From positions 372,001-436,000 of the forward strand of contig JAFWYE010000006.1 of assembly GCA_017517765.1 (NCBI GenBank): DNA of 64,000 bases, given 5' to 3'. Each line of letters starts with the position of its first letter. The first letter of the stretch is position 1. A program made the translations under genes and the position numbers. Under the pieces are notes generated by a model, which worked only from the letters and a program-made list of their open reading frames with translations, was not told the DNA's origin and did not search any database. This DNA is from Bacilli bacterium. Lineage in GTDB: Bacteria; Bacillota_I; Bacilli_A; RFN20; DUOF01. Below, in pieces: positions 35,673 to 43,382 of the stretch.

Positions 35673-36273
35673 AATATACAAACTCCTTTTTACATTTACT
35701 TCTAACTTTCAAATAATTTGGCAAGTGTTTTTTTACTTCCTCCCAAAAATCCTTTTGATGATTCATATACTTTATATGACAAAGTTCATGAATTATAACA
35801 TATTCCACACAATCAGGATCTAAATGACCAATTAAAATATTTAAGTTTATCAAATGCTCTTTTTTATTATATTGACCTAAATACCCTTTTACCCTTTTAA
35901 ATCTAAGAGTAGGAATATTATTAATCCCCATTCTCAAACAGATATTAACATAATTATTTTTTACATATTCCTTTAACTTGTAAGTCAATAAATAATTGAT
36001 ATCCTCAATATCACCTTTATTATAACTAACTCCTAATATTTTTATCATTCCATCATTTACAACACTCTTTTGTTTTTTTCTTTTCTTTTCAATCTTTTTT
36101 TGAAGTTTAAAATAAGCTTCTATTACAAACTTTTCAATAGTTTTCTTATTAGCTAAATATGGGGCAGTAATGATTACATTTCCATATTCATCCATCCTAG
36201 CATATACATTTTTAATTTTCTTTTTGATGACATTATAATATATAGTTGTACCATTAACTACTATACTTTCCAT
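35659..36273 (-). CDS. YgjP-like zinc metallopeptidase (DUF45)
   Basis: A 204-residue protein of the YgjP/UTP-associated metallopeptidase family. The signature 'VEYVIIHELCHIKYMNHQKDFWEEVKKHLPNYLKVRSKCKK' includes HExxH (HELCH) and the later His/Trp residues typical of the WLM/M48-like fold. An N-terminal beta domain ('VVNGTTIYYNVIKKKIKNVYARMDEYGNVIITAP') precedes it. It has no signal peptide. The start is the ATG at 36273, behind GAGGTG. It overlaps the next gene by 14 bases and probably heads the long priA run. The substrate is unknown. Confidence 0.87.
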   Translation of the reverse strand: MESIVVNGTTIYYNVIKKKIKNVYARMDEYGNVIITAPYLANKKTIEKFVIEAYFKLQKKIEKKRKKQKSVVNDGMIKILGVSYNKGDIEDINYLLTYKLKEYVKNNYVNICLRMGINNIPTLRFKRVKGYLGQYNKKEHLINLNILIGHLDPDCVEYVIIHELCHIKYMNHQKDFWEEVKKHLPNYLKVRSKCKKEFVYYENY

Positions 36274-36317
36274 ATCATCACCTCTATTCAATTAATATTA
36301 TTATAAAATAAATAATA

Positions 36318-36346
36318 TTAAAAATAGATGGAAGCCCATCTATTTT
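36318..36346 (-). terminator. Intrinsic terminator overlapping the M42 stop codon
   Basis: Perfect 10-bp stem AAATAGATGG / CCATCTATTT with loop GCTT on the minus strand, T-run after. The TAG stop lies in the 5' arm. Confidence 0.85.
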
Positions 36347-37425
36347 TTATAATTTTTAAGTTCTTCTAGCATATCCTTATCTAATCTAGAAACAAATTCA
36401 GTTAACAAATCAACACATGCATTATAGTCTTTCAAATTAATAACAGAGTTGTGTGAGTGGAAATATCTACATGGCAAAGATAAAGTCATATTGATAACAC
36501 CATCAAAGCTTTTATTAATCTCTCCACTATCTGTTCCTCCAGCCACTAAAGAATCATAAGTGAATGGAATATTTTTCTCATTACAAATATCTCTTAGCAT
36601 TTTAAATAATCCTCTATGAGCTATTACACTAGAATCCATAAGTGATAATGCTACTCCTTTTCCTAGTTTGCTTTCTCCCTTACTAGATCCAGGAACATCA
36701 TATGACATTGAAACATCAATTGCAATTGCCACATCAGGCTTAACTTTATAAGTAGAAGTTCTAGCACCTCTTAAACCAACTTCTTCTTGAACACTACCAA
36801 CACTGTAAAGTGAACTCTTAATCTTTTTATCTTTTAAATTACGCATAACTTCAACAACTACAGCAGCACCGATTCTATCATCAAAAGCTTTAGAGCATAG
36901 ATATTCAGGATTATTCATAACCATAAATTCAGTATATGGAATTACACTATCTCCAACGTTAATTCCTAAATCTAGAACTTCTTTTTTATTACTAACTCCT
37001 AAGTCTACATATAAATCCTTAATATCCATAACTTTGCTTCTTACTTCTGGTTTCATTCCATGAGGTGGAATAGATCCAATAACGCCCATGTAAACATTAC
37101 CATCTAACGTTTTTACACTTACTTTTTGACTAGGTAAAACGTGTGCCCACCATCCACCAACTGGAGATATTCTCAAGAATCCATCTTCTTCTATATATGA
37201 AACAATAAATCCTACTTCATCGATATGCCCACTAAGCATAACCTTAACATCTTGACTGCCCTTTTTTAAAGCAATCAAAGATCCTAAATTATCATAATCA
37301 AACTCATCTGCATATCCCTCTAAATATTTTTTCATTACTCTACTTACTTCTTTTTCATCCCCACTAATACCTTTAGCTTCAGTAAGTTCTTTTAAAAATG
37401 CTAATTGTTCTTCTCTATTCATCAT
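36340..37425 (-). CDS. M42-family aminopeptidase (glutamyl/cellulase-type)
   Basis: A 361-residue zinc- or cobalt-dependent aminopeptidase. Metal ligands and catalytic residues occur in the family order: 'KVMLSGHIDEVGFIV' (His/Asp, about residues 61-75), 'CSKAFDDRIGAAVVVEVM' (bridging Asp, about 178-196), 'SVGSVQEEVGLRGART' (catalytic Glu pair, about 209-224), 'VAIAIDVSMS' (Asp) and 'LPCRYFHSHNSVINLKDY' (His, about 324-341). These peptidases form large tetrahedral cytosolic complexes that trim peptides. AAGGAGG is seven bases before the ATG-ATG start. It appears to be transcribed alone. Confidence 0.94.
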   Translation of the reverse strand: MMNREEQLAFLKELTEAKGISGDEKEVSRVMKKYLEGYADEFDYDNLGSLIALKKGSQDVKVMLSGHIDEVGFIVSYIEEDGFLRISPVGGWWAHVLPSQKVSVKTLDGNVYMGVIGSIPPHGMKPEVRSKVMDIKDLYVDLGVSNKKEVLDLGINVGDSVIPYTEFMVMNNPEYLCSKAFDDRIGAAVVVEVMRNLKDKKIKSSLYSVGSVQEEVGLRGARTSTYKVKPDVAIAIDVSMSYDVPGSSKGESKLGKGVALSLMDSSVIAHRGLFKMLRDICNEKNIPFTYDSLVAGGTDSGEINKSFDGVINMTLSLPCRYFHSHNSVINLKDYNACVDLLTEFVSRLDKDMLEELKNYKK

Positions 37426-37470
37426 TAAAGACCTCCTTATTTAATTATTGACAGTATTAATTTTTTTAAC

Positions 37471-38940
37471 CTAAATATCTCTCATTCTTTTATATACAAG
37501 CACTTGGAAAGGTTTAACATGCATTTGCATAGCTAAAGTTTTGCCATGTATTTTTTTACTTCTAGTCATATATAATTCTTCATCTTTTTCATTATTACAA
37601 CTATCTAACATAAGCCTATAGTAGCCATAATATGGCATCCCTAAATCAAACTTAGGATCTTCTAAATCACTAAAGTTAATAACCATAATTATATATTCAT
37701 TTCTATGTGATATTTGATATGCAAAATAATTGTTCTTTTTACCATTCAAAAGTAAGTCCATTGTATTAGAATTATGCAAAGATTTACTAGAAGCATATAT
37801 TTCTCCTAGAACTTTTAAACAATATAGATATTCCTCATTTTTATTAAATTTAGTCACACAATTATGATTAGAAATATATGTCATGGCAAGCAAAATTTTT
37901 GCTATTTTATTTTTATGAGCAACTGTTCCCTCAACTTTAGAAACACAATAATCATAATCAAAATACAAATATGAATTCTTTTCTATTTCTTTATAGTAAT
38001 TAACAAATTTATTAAAATCAAACTTACCATTTAAATTATTAATAACTTTATTCACATATTCATCAGATAAGCACCCAGATTTATTCTCATTAGAGGTATA
38101 AATAACTAATTTATCTCCAATAGTTTTTGAAATTTCTTTATTAAAGTCGCTTTCATTTAAACAAATTCCATCCCCATGGAAAACATTTAAATAATAATGA
38201 ATAACAGAAAGCATATATGATTTAGCACTATTTTTTGAATAATCAAAATACATCTTTCCAGGTTCTTTTATTTTATCCTCATCCAAATTATATATAGAGG
38301 CTCCATCTAAATCATTTAATCCATATTCGTAATCACAAAAACATTCAGTATCAAATTTAAACATTACCCCAATATTAGCGGCATGTAAGTTATTAATAAA
38401 ATGCTTTAGACTTGTTTCATTAATGAATAACTCATTAACAACAAATAAATTTTTAAATGTATATGGAGTCAAAACCACATAGTTATAATGATATTCCTTT
38501 AAATACTCTACAAAATACCTTTGATCATCAATATTAAATTCATCTTCAATATAACATGCATTAAATACATTATCATTCTTTGCTTTTTTAAGCCATTTTT
38601 CATCATCAAAAACATAGTCATCATTTTCCACTAGAACAATATTTTTATCATGAACATATCTAGCATATGGATCATCTTTTTTTATCCATATATCATCAGA
38701 TGTCAGTATTCTAAAGTAATAAGAGTCAAATTCTTTAACACCTGCAACTCTTACCTCAAATATTCCTCTAAAATCTATTTTTTCCATCTTATAAGAATTA
38801 TTTAAAACTACAACTTCAACATCTTTAGCATGTGGAGCATAAATTCTAAAATTAGCACCATCACTAACTTTAAATGCGCCAAAATATAAATATGAATCGC
38901 AACTAGACCCATTTATAAATCTCTCAACTTGACTACTCAT
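37471..38940 (-). CDS. Glycogen-branching-enzyme-like pseudoenzyme (CBM48 + degenerate GH13)
   Basis: A 489-residue relative of GlgB. The N-terminal CBM48-like part is clear: 'YFGAFKVSDGANFRIYAPHAKDVEVVVLNNSYKM' (19-52), 'DPYARYVHD' (90-98). The barrel keeps weak landmarks, but all three catalytic acids look lost. The nucleophile site reads 'HGDGICLNE', with Cys260 and Asn262 for the usual Arg and Asp. The Glu strand reads 'LVIYTSNE', and the 'SHDEVVHGK' site reads 'SKVEGTVAHK'. The C-terminal beta domain remains ('NNYFAYQISHRNEYIIMVINFSD'). It may bind glucan without cutting it. It overlaps the CpXC gene by eight bases. Confidence 0.72.
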   Translation of the reverse strand: MSSQVERFINGSSCDSYLYFGAFKVSDGANFRIYAPHAKDVEVVVLNNSYKMEKIDFRGIFEVRVAGVKEFDSYYFRILTSDDIWIKKDDPYARYVHDKNIVLVENDDYVFDDEKWLKKAKNDNVFNACYIEDEFNIDDQRYFVEYLKEYHYNYVVLTPYTFKNLFVVNELFINETSLKHFINNLHAANIGVMFKFDTECFCDYEYGLNDLDGASIYNLDEDKIKEPGKMYFDYSKNSAKSYMLSVIHYYLNVFHGDGICLNESDFNKEISKTIGDKLVIYTSNENKSGCLSDEYVNKVINNLNGKFDFNKFVNYYKEIEKNSYLYFDYDYCVSKVEGTVAHKNKIAKILLAMTYISNHNCVTKFNKNEEYLYCLKVLGEIYASSKSLHNSNTMDLLLNGKKNNYFAYQISHRNEYIIMVINFSDLEDPKFDLGMPYYGYYRLMLDSCNNEKDEELYMTRSKKIHGKTLAMQMHVKPFQVLVYKRMRDI

Positions 38941-39127
38941 CTTTACCTCTTGTTAATTCTGTATTACATACAGGACAAAAATTCTTAAATAATGTCCCTT
39001 CCATCGCCTTTTGTCTTAATACTGGATCATTTTGAAGCATATATGAATTTGTAGATAATACTACAGGAACCTCATATTCTTTCTTACAATTCTTACAATA
39101 TAATTTTTGTTTTATTATTTTTGTCAT
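38933..39127 (-). CDS. Small CpXC-type zinc-ribbon protein
   Basis: A 64-residue protein with two Cys pairs, 'LYCKNCKKEYEVPV' (residues 9-22) and 'FCPVCNTELTRG' (50-61), and between them 'VLRQKAMEGTLFKN', which fits the CpXC domain pattern. It should bind one zinc ion. It has a clean ribosome site (AGAGGTG) and its end overlaps the start of the branching-enzyme-like gene, so the two products are translated together. CpXC proteins have no assigned activity. Confidence 0.75.
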   Translation of the reverse strand: MTKIIKQKLYCKNCKKEYEVPVVLSTNSYMLQNDPVLRQKAMEGTLFKNFCPVCNTELTRGKDE

Positions 39128-39229
39128 ACTAACACCTCTTTTATATTATAAAAGATTTTAAAGTAATCTACTATATTTCATTGTTAAATCTTGGTTTTCA
39201 TAATACAATTTACTAAGGAGGAAAACACA

Positions 39230-39793
39230 ATGAATATAGAAAAAGATTTTAAAAATACTTTAGAAAAAAAGGATTACGTAACTTATTTATTAACAACCAA
39301 TAACATTTTGTTAATTTCACCAATTATTATAATTTCACTACTGATAGCAATTATCTACTCACTAGTAACATCAGGGTTTAAAATTGAAATTATAATTTAT
39401 ACTTTACCTATAGTATTATTCATATTAAGTTATATCAAAATGTATAAAGTTATAAGCAATACTTTAAAATCTCAAAAAGAGCTTTATGAATTAACAATAA
39501 CTTTAACAGATAATGAGTATAAAGATGTTACAAATGGAGAACACAATTCATTTGCCTATTCAAAAGCATATTGCTATAAAGAAACTAAAAACTATTTTTA
39601 TCTTCACATAGACAAAAACAATGCTCTAATTATTCCAAAAAGAAAATTTAATGAAGATGAGATCGCAAAAATAAGAACTACATTTTCTTCTAAAATCAGA
39701 AAAGAAAATATTATTACAATCACATCTTTATTAACTACTGCAATATTTATTGTATTAGTTGCTCTAATTACAATTTCATTATTTACAGTATAA
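39230..39793 (+). CDS. YcxB-like membrane protein
   Basis: A 187-residue protein with two N-terminal membrane helices ('ILLISPIIIISLLIAIIYSLV' split near residue 30, then 'IYTLPIVLFILSYI'), a cytosolic YcxB-like domain ('FAYSKAYCYKETKNYFYLHIDKNNALIIPKRKF') and a third helix at the C-terminus ('LLTTAIFIVLVALITISLF'). The ATG at 39230 follows AAGGAGG by seven bases; an upstream in-frame TTG at 39191 has no such site. It is a single plus-strand gene between minus-strand genes. No function is known for the family. Confidence 0.8.
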   Translation: MNIEKDFKNTLEKKDYVTYLLTTNNILLISPIIIISLLIAIIYSLVTSGFKIEIIIYTLPIVLFILSYIKMYKVISNTLKSQKELYELTITLTDNEYKDVTNGEHNSFAYSKAYCYKETKNYFYLHIDKNNALIIPKRKFNEDEIAKIRTTFSSKIRKENIITITSLLTTAIFIVLVALITISLFTV

Positions 39794-39830
39794 AAAAAGG
39801 TTCACCTTTCAAAGTGAACCTTTTATTTTT
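39793..39830. terminator. Bidirectional terminator between the YcxB-like gene and cdaA
   Basis: Inverted repeat AAAAGGTTCAC / GTGAACCTTTT (11 bp, 8-base loop), with A-run left and T-run right, shared by the convergent genes. Confidence 0.85.
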
Positions 39831-40557
39831 CCATTTCTCTTTTAAATGATTGAAGGAAGTTTTCTCTAGAAACAGCCTGTAACTCACCATCTATTGCAAG
39901 TGATATTCTTCCTGTTTCTTCACTTACAACAACAGTAACAGCATCGCAAACTTCACTTATACCCAAACTTGCTCTATGTCTAGCACCATATTTACCATTC
40001 ATAGGTTTAACTGTAGGAATATAATATACAGATGCTGCAATAATTGTATTTCCTCTTATAATTACAGCTCCATCATGTAGAGTTGTACCATTGTAGAATA
40101 TTGTTGTTAGTAACTCTTGGCATACAGGAGCATTTATTTTTACTCCCTTATTAATAAATTCATCTAATGAGTTATGCTTTTCAAATGTCATTATTGCACC
40201 GGTCTTTGATGTTGAAAGAGCTGCAACTGTATTATTGATAACTTTGTATAATTGTCTTCTATCCTCACTGGTATATCCATTCTCTTTTGTTGCTTTCTTT
40301 CTTTTCATAAGTTTATTCATCTTTTGATCATTAGATATAACCACAGCTAAAAATAGACACACAGTAGCAGCTATACAAAGATGTGAAATCAAGCTCATTG
40401 AAAAATAACTAGCAACTATATTAATTATTGTTGCCACAAACAAAGGAATTGCTATATTTGATCTTACAAATACTTTTTTGATAATTAAATATATAACTAT
40501 GACTGCAATTAAATAAACAATGCTATCAATTAAAACCAACCAACTAAATTCAGGCAT
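39823..40557 (-). CDS. cdaA: Diadenylate cyclase CdaA
   Basis: Makes cyclic di-AMP from two ATP. The 244 residues begin with three membrane helices (about 8-85), then a linker and the DAC domain. The catalytic signatures are intact: 'TTLHDGAVIIRG' (DGA) and 'YGARHRASLGISE' (RHR), with 'AVTVVVSEETGRISLA' after them. Length and layout match CdaA/DacA. In most Bacillota the ybbR (cdaR) and glmM genes follow; neither is here, and the next gene downstream is on the opposite strand. Cyclic di-AMP controls potassium and osmolyte balance. Confidence 0.95.
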   Translation of the reverse strand: MPEFSWLVLIDSIVYLIAVIVIYLIIKKVFVRSNIAIPLFVATIINIVASYFSMSLISHLCIAATVCLFLAVVISNDQKMNKLMKRKKATKENGYTSEDRRQLYKVINNTVAALSTSKTGAIMTFEKHNSLDEFINKGVKINAPVCQELLTTIFYNGTTLHDGAVIIRGNTIIAASVYYIPTVKPMNGKYGARHRASLGISEVCDAVTVVVSEETGRISLAIDGELQAVSRENFLQSFKREMEK

Positions 40558-40638
40558 AACATCATCTCCTACAATTTCATTATATATTCATTTTTTTAAA
40601 TGTAGGATACAAATACTCTATTTTTTTAATTATTAATT

Positions 40639-40664
40639 AAAAAAGCCCTCTTATGAGGGCCTTT
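40639..40664 (-). terminator. Intrinsic terminator after the CvpA-like gene
   Basis: GC-rich 6-bp stem GCCCTC / GAGGGC extended by A-T pairs, loop ATAA, T-run on the minus strand. Confidence 0.85.
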
Positions 40665-40671
40665 ATATTAA

Positions 40672-41649
40672 TTATAAGATAAACATTTCAGAGAATTTAT
40701 CTGCTAGAGTTATACCATATAACTTTTCTAACTTACTAGCAACACTAAATGCATTATCTATTCCTGCTATCTTCTCAGCACCACCATGCATTGAAGACAT
40801 TTGAGATATTGCTTTATTAAGGGCATCTTTAGTTAGAGAGATCATCTCTTCATATCCACCAAGAGGCACTCCCTCATCACCTACAAACAAAGATTCTTGT
40901 AGAAGTAAGATATGTTCCATATTATCTACCGCTCTTTGAACTTCTTCCATATCCATGTTCTTAGGAGCAAGAGTTTGCTTTCCTAAAGCATCTGCCATTC
41001 CTATAAAATGAGCTATATCATCTTCATTAACCTTAGCTAATACATCTCCTTTTAAGGCAAGTATTGTAATATTAGCTTCAACGTTTTGCGAATTTCCACC
41101 ACAAGCATCAATGATAATGTCATCAACTCTAGTAACATATTTTGTAACAAATGAGTTATCTAAAGTCTTATCCATTCCAACAAGTGGATTGTCTGCAACT
41201 GATAGAAGTAAGATCACTAAGAATCCATGAATGAAGAAACTAGCAACACCACCAAAAACTCTACTAATTACAGTTAAATCAATTCTACCTATTCCATTCT
41301 TCTTTCTATAAACTCTAATAATTATTAATTTTACCAATCTAGCAATAACGTAAACTAAAAGCGATAAAATTAGTGCTGCCATAAACATATAAAGTGAAGA
41401 CATTGCTATTTTACCTTCAGCAGAATAGGAAACATTGTTGCCAATATTTATAATCTTAGCTAATAATTGTGCGATATAAACTTTAACAACATTAGTAAAC
41501 GGCATAAAACCTAATACTAATGAAACAATTAGTAAAACAATATTTATAAGTGTATGCTTCACTCCCTTGAATACTCCAATAGCTATAAGAGAAAGTAGAG
41601 CTACAACCATAATCACATCAAGGACTATTGCATTGAATTGAGGTAACAT
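40672..41649 (-). CDS. CvpA-like multi-pass membrane protein
   Basis: A 325-residue protein with four predicted helices in the first half: 'IVLDVIMVVALLSLIAIGVF', 'LINIVLLIVSLVLGFMPF', 'LYMFMAALILSLLVYVIARLV' and 'VASFFIHGFLVILLL'. The pattern of a 'G.F.G..' turn after helix 1 and an amphipathic linker before the last helix resembles CvpA proteins. The C-terminal 160 residues are soluble and helical and match nothing I recognise. The start is the ATG at 41649, eleven bases after GGAAGG. It lies directly upstream of cdaA but ends at its own terminator. Confidence 0.7.
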   Translation of the reverse strand: MLPQFNAIVLDVIMVVALLSLIAIGVFKGVKHTLINIVLLIVSLVLGFMPFTNVVKVYIAQLLAKIINIGNNVSYSAEGKIAMSSLYMFMAALILSLLVYVIARLVKLIIIRVYRKKNGIGRIDLTVISRVFGGVASFFIHGFLVILLLSVADNPLVGMDKTLDNSFVTKYVTRVDDIIIDACGGNSQNVEANITILALKGDVLAKVNEDDIAHFIGMADALGKQTLAPKNMDMEEVQRAVDNMEHILLLQESLFVGDEGVPLGGYEEMISLTKDALNKAISQMSSMHGGAEKIAGIDNAFSVASKLEKLYGITLADKFSEMFIL

Positions 41650-41675
41650 TTCAATCACACCCTTCCTTATTAATG

Positions 41676-41684
41676 ATTATATCA
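41676..41684 (-). promoter_or_regulatory. Extended -10 promoter of the CvpA-like gene
   Basis: TGATATAAT on the minus strand (TGn plus perfect -10), 27 bases before the ATG, with only a weak -35. Confidence 0.5.
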
Positions 41685-41711
41685 TTACAGGTTATGTTTT
41701 ACATCGATTTC

Positions 41712-41740
41712 TTCTCAATAATCCAAAAAATGTTTATAAT
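41712..41740 (+). promoter_or_regulatory. Promoter of the TVP38-U32 operon
   Basis: TTCTCA, 17-base spacer and perfect TATAAT on the plus strand. The start of transcription would fall near 41747, at or within a few bases of the first usable ATG codons. Confidence 0.5.
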
Positions 41741-41750
41741 ATTAATGGAG

Positions 41751-42482
41751 ATGATTTTTATCAAAGAAATAAAGGTTAACAAAAAAGTCATTTTTATGGC
41801 TTTGTCATTGATTATAATACTAGGTATTTCTATATATGCATGCATCAAATTATTTCCATTTTTGTTATCGCTTACAAACGAAGAAAATTTGATAGCCTTT
41901 GAAGCATATATTGATGAATTAGGATTTAAAGGAGTTTTACTTCTTCTAGCAATTCAAATCGCCCAAGTTTTTATTGCTATAATACCTGGAGAAATAGTAG
42001 AACTGATCGCAGGTTTCCTATATGGAACGTGGGGTGGATTGCTTATCTGTTTAGTAGGTAATTTTATTGCTTCATTTTTGATATATTGTGTGGTAAAATT
42101 ATTTGCCAAAAAGTATATGATAAAGTTGCAAGAGAAGCTTAAGCAATACGACTTTTTAAATAACAAAAAGAAAGTGGCAATTTACCTATTTATTATCTAT
42201 TTGATACCAGGAATTCCTAAGGACATAATAACTTACCTAGTGCCTTTCTTGCCTATTGGTTTTTTACCATTTATTGCAGTCACTAGTATAGCTAGAATAC
42301 CATCAATTATTAGTTCAACATATTCATCAGCTTCTTTTTTAGATAACAATTATGTCATGGCTATTATTGTTGTAGCAATATTTACAATACTGGGATTGCT
42401 AGGTTTTATATATAGAGAGAAAATTCTTGCACTTATTAGAAAAAACAATAAGGAAATCACAAATGAAAATAAAGAGGAGTGA
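41751..42482 (+). CDS. TVP38/TMEM64-family (DedA-like) membrane protein
   Basis: A membrane protein of about 243 residues. The SNARE-associated/VTT core is plain: 'AQVFIAIIPGEIVELIAGFLYGTWGGLLICLVGNFIASFLIYCVVKLF' followed by 'IYLFIIYLIPGIPKDIITYLVPFLPI' and 'SIARIPSIISSTYSSASF'. The conserved E/G-rich and 'IPGIPKD' re-entrant loops are those implicated in lipid scrambling or transport in the wider family. The start is uncertain. ATGs at 41745 and 41751 lie almost on the predicted transcription start and GGAG abuts the second, so the mRNA may be nearly leaderless. It precedes two U32-family genes. Confidence 0.83.
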   Translation: MIFIKEIKVNKKVIFMALSLIIILGISIYACIKLFPFLLSLTNEENLIAFEAYIDELGFKGVLLLLAIQIAQVFIAIIPGEIVELIAGFLYGTWGGLLICLVGNFIASFLIYCVVKLFAKKYMIKLQEKLKQYDFLNNKKKVAIYLFIIYLIPGIPKDIITYLVPFLPIGFLPFIAVTSIARIPSIISSTYSSASFLDNNYVMAIIVVAIFTILGLLGFIYREKILALIRKNNKEITNENKEE

Positions 42483-42491
42483 GTAGTTAAT

Positions 42492-43382
42492 ATGGAATTA
42501 ATATTAAACATAAATCAATATGGATATAGTGCTTTTTTAGATTCTAAAGCAGATTCATTTGTTTTAGGTCTTAAAGGCTTTTGTGCAGGATATGAAATGT
42601 CATATGAAATTGACGAATTCTCAAGAATAGAAAAATATGTTCATGAAAAAGGAAAAAAGTTATATATTTCATTAAATATCTTAGCAAACGAAAATACCGC
42701 ATCAGAATTAGAAAAAAGCATGCCTTTCATCAAAGATTTAGATGTAGATGGTTTTGTTGTTAGTGACTTTGGAATTCTACAAATCTTCATAGATCATGGG
42801 CTTACTAATAAAGTGATTTTCAATCCTATCACTACTATAACAAACAAATACAGCGCCAAGATTTCAAACGAGCTAGGCATTAATCATGTCTGTTTAGCAA
42901 ATGAATTAAACATAAAAGACATATTAGAAATTAGTAATTACACAAAAGGAAATGTAGAAATATTAGCTCACGGGTATTATCAAATTTGTAATTCCAAGCG
43001 TCCTCTTTTAACATATTTTATAAATAAACATAAAAAAAGAGGAGTTCAGGAAACAAATCATTATTTTATAAAAGAAGAATCTAGAGACTATGCTTATCCA
43101 ATAATAGAAATAGACGATGATTTATTTATTTATATTGATAAACAAAGGTGTGTATTACCTTATTTAAAGGAGTTAATCTCAACTAATATTTCATATCTAA
43201 GAATAGACACCATCTTCCTAGAAATGGAGCAAATAAATACCATTGTAGATGCCTATAAAGATTCTATAGAATCTCTAGATAATTTAGAAGCTTCTCTTGA
43301 AAAGTTAAAAGAAAACACTGATTCCAATTACAAATGCCTAGATAATATAAGCATATTAAAAAAGGAGAAAGAAAATGAATAA
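42492..43382 (+). CDS. U32-family protein, short paralogue (YrrN/TrhP1-like)
   Basis: A 296-residue protein with the TIM-barrel start of the U32 family ('ADSFVLGLKGFCAGYEMSYEIDEFSRIEKYVHEKGKKLYISLN') and 'GFVVSDFGILQIF', 'INHVCLANELNIKDI', 'VEILAHGYYQICNSKRPLLTYF'. The longer paralogue's four Cys near the barrel end are reduced to one here. In Bacillus the adjacent pair YrrN/YrrO (TrhP1/TrhP2) makes 5-hydroxyuridine at tRNA position 34 from prephenate; the same order here supports that role. Its end overlaps the next gene by eight bases. Confidence 0.8.
   Translation: MELILNINQYGYSAFLDSKADSFVLGLKGFCAGYEMSYEIDEFSRIEKYVHEKGKKLYISLNILANENTASELEKSMPFIKDLDVDGFVVSDFGILQIFIDHGLTNKVIFNPITTITNKYSAKISNELGINHVCLANELNIKDILEISNYTKGNVEILAHGYYQICNSKRPLLTYFINKHKKRGVQETNHYFIKEESRDYAYPIIEIDDDLFIYIDKQRCVLPYLKELISTNISYLRIDTIFLEMEQINTIVDAYKDSIESLDNLEASLEKLKENTDSNYKCLDNISILKKEKENE

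Noticed and set aside
39191-39229. Upstream TTG start for the YcxB-like gene
   Set aside because: AAGGAGG sits before the internal ATG at 39230, and the added residues have no family support.
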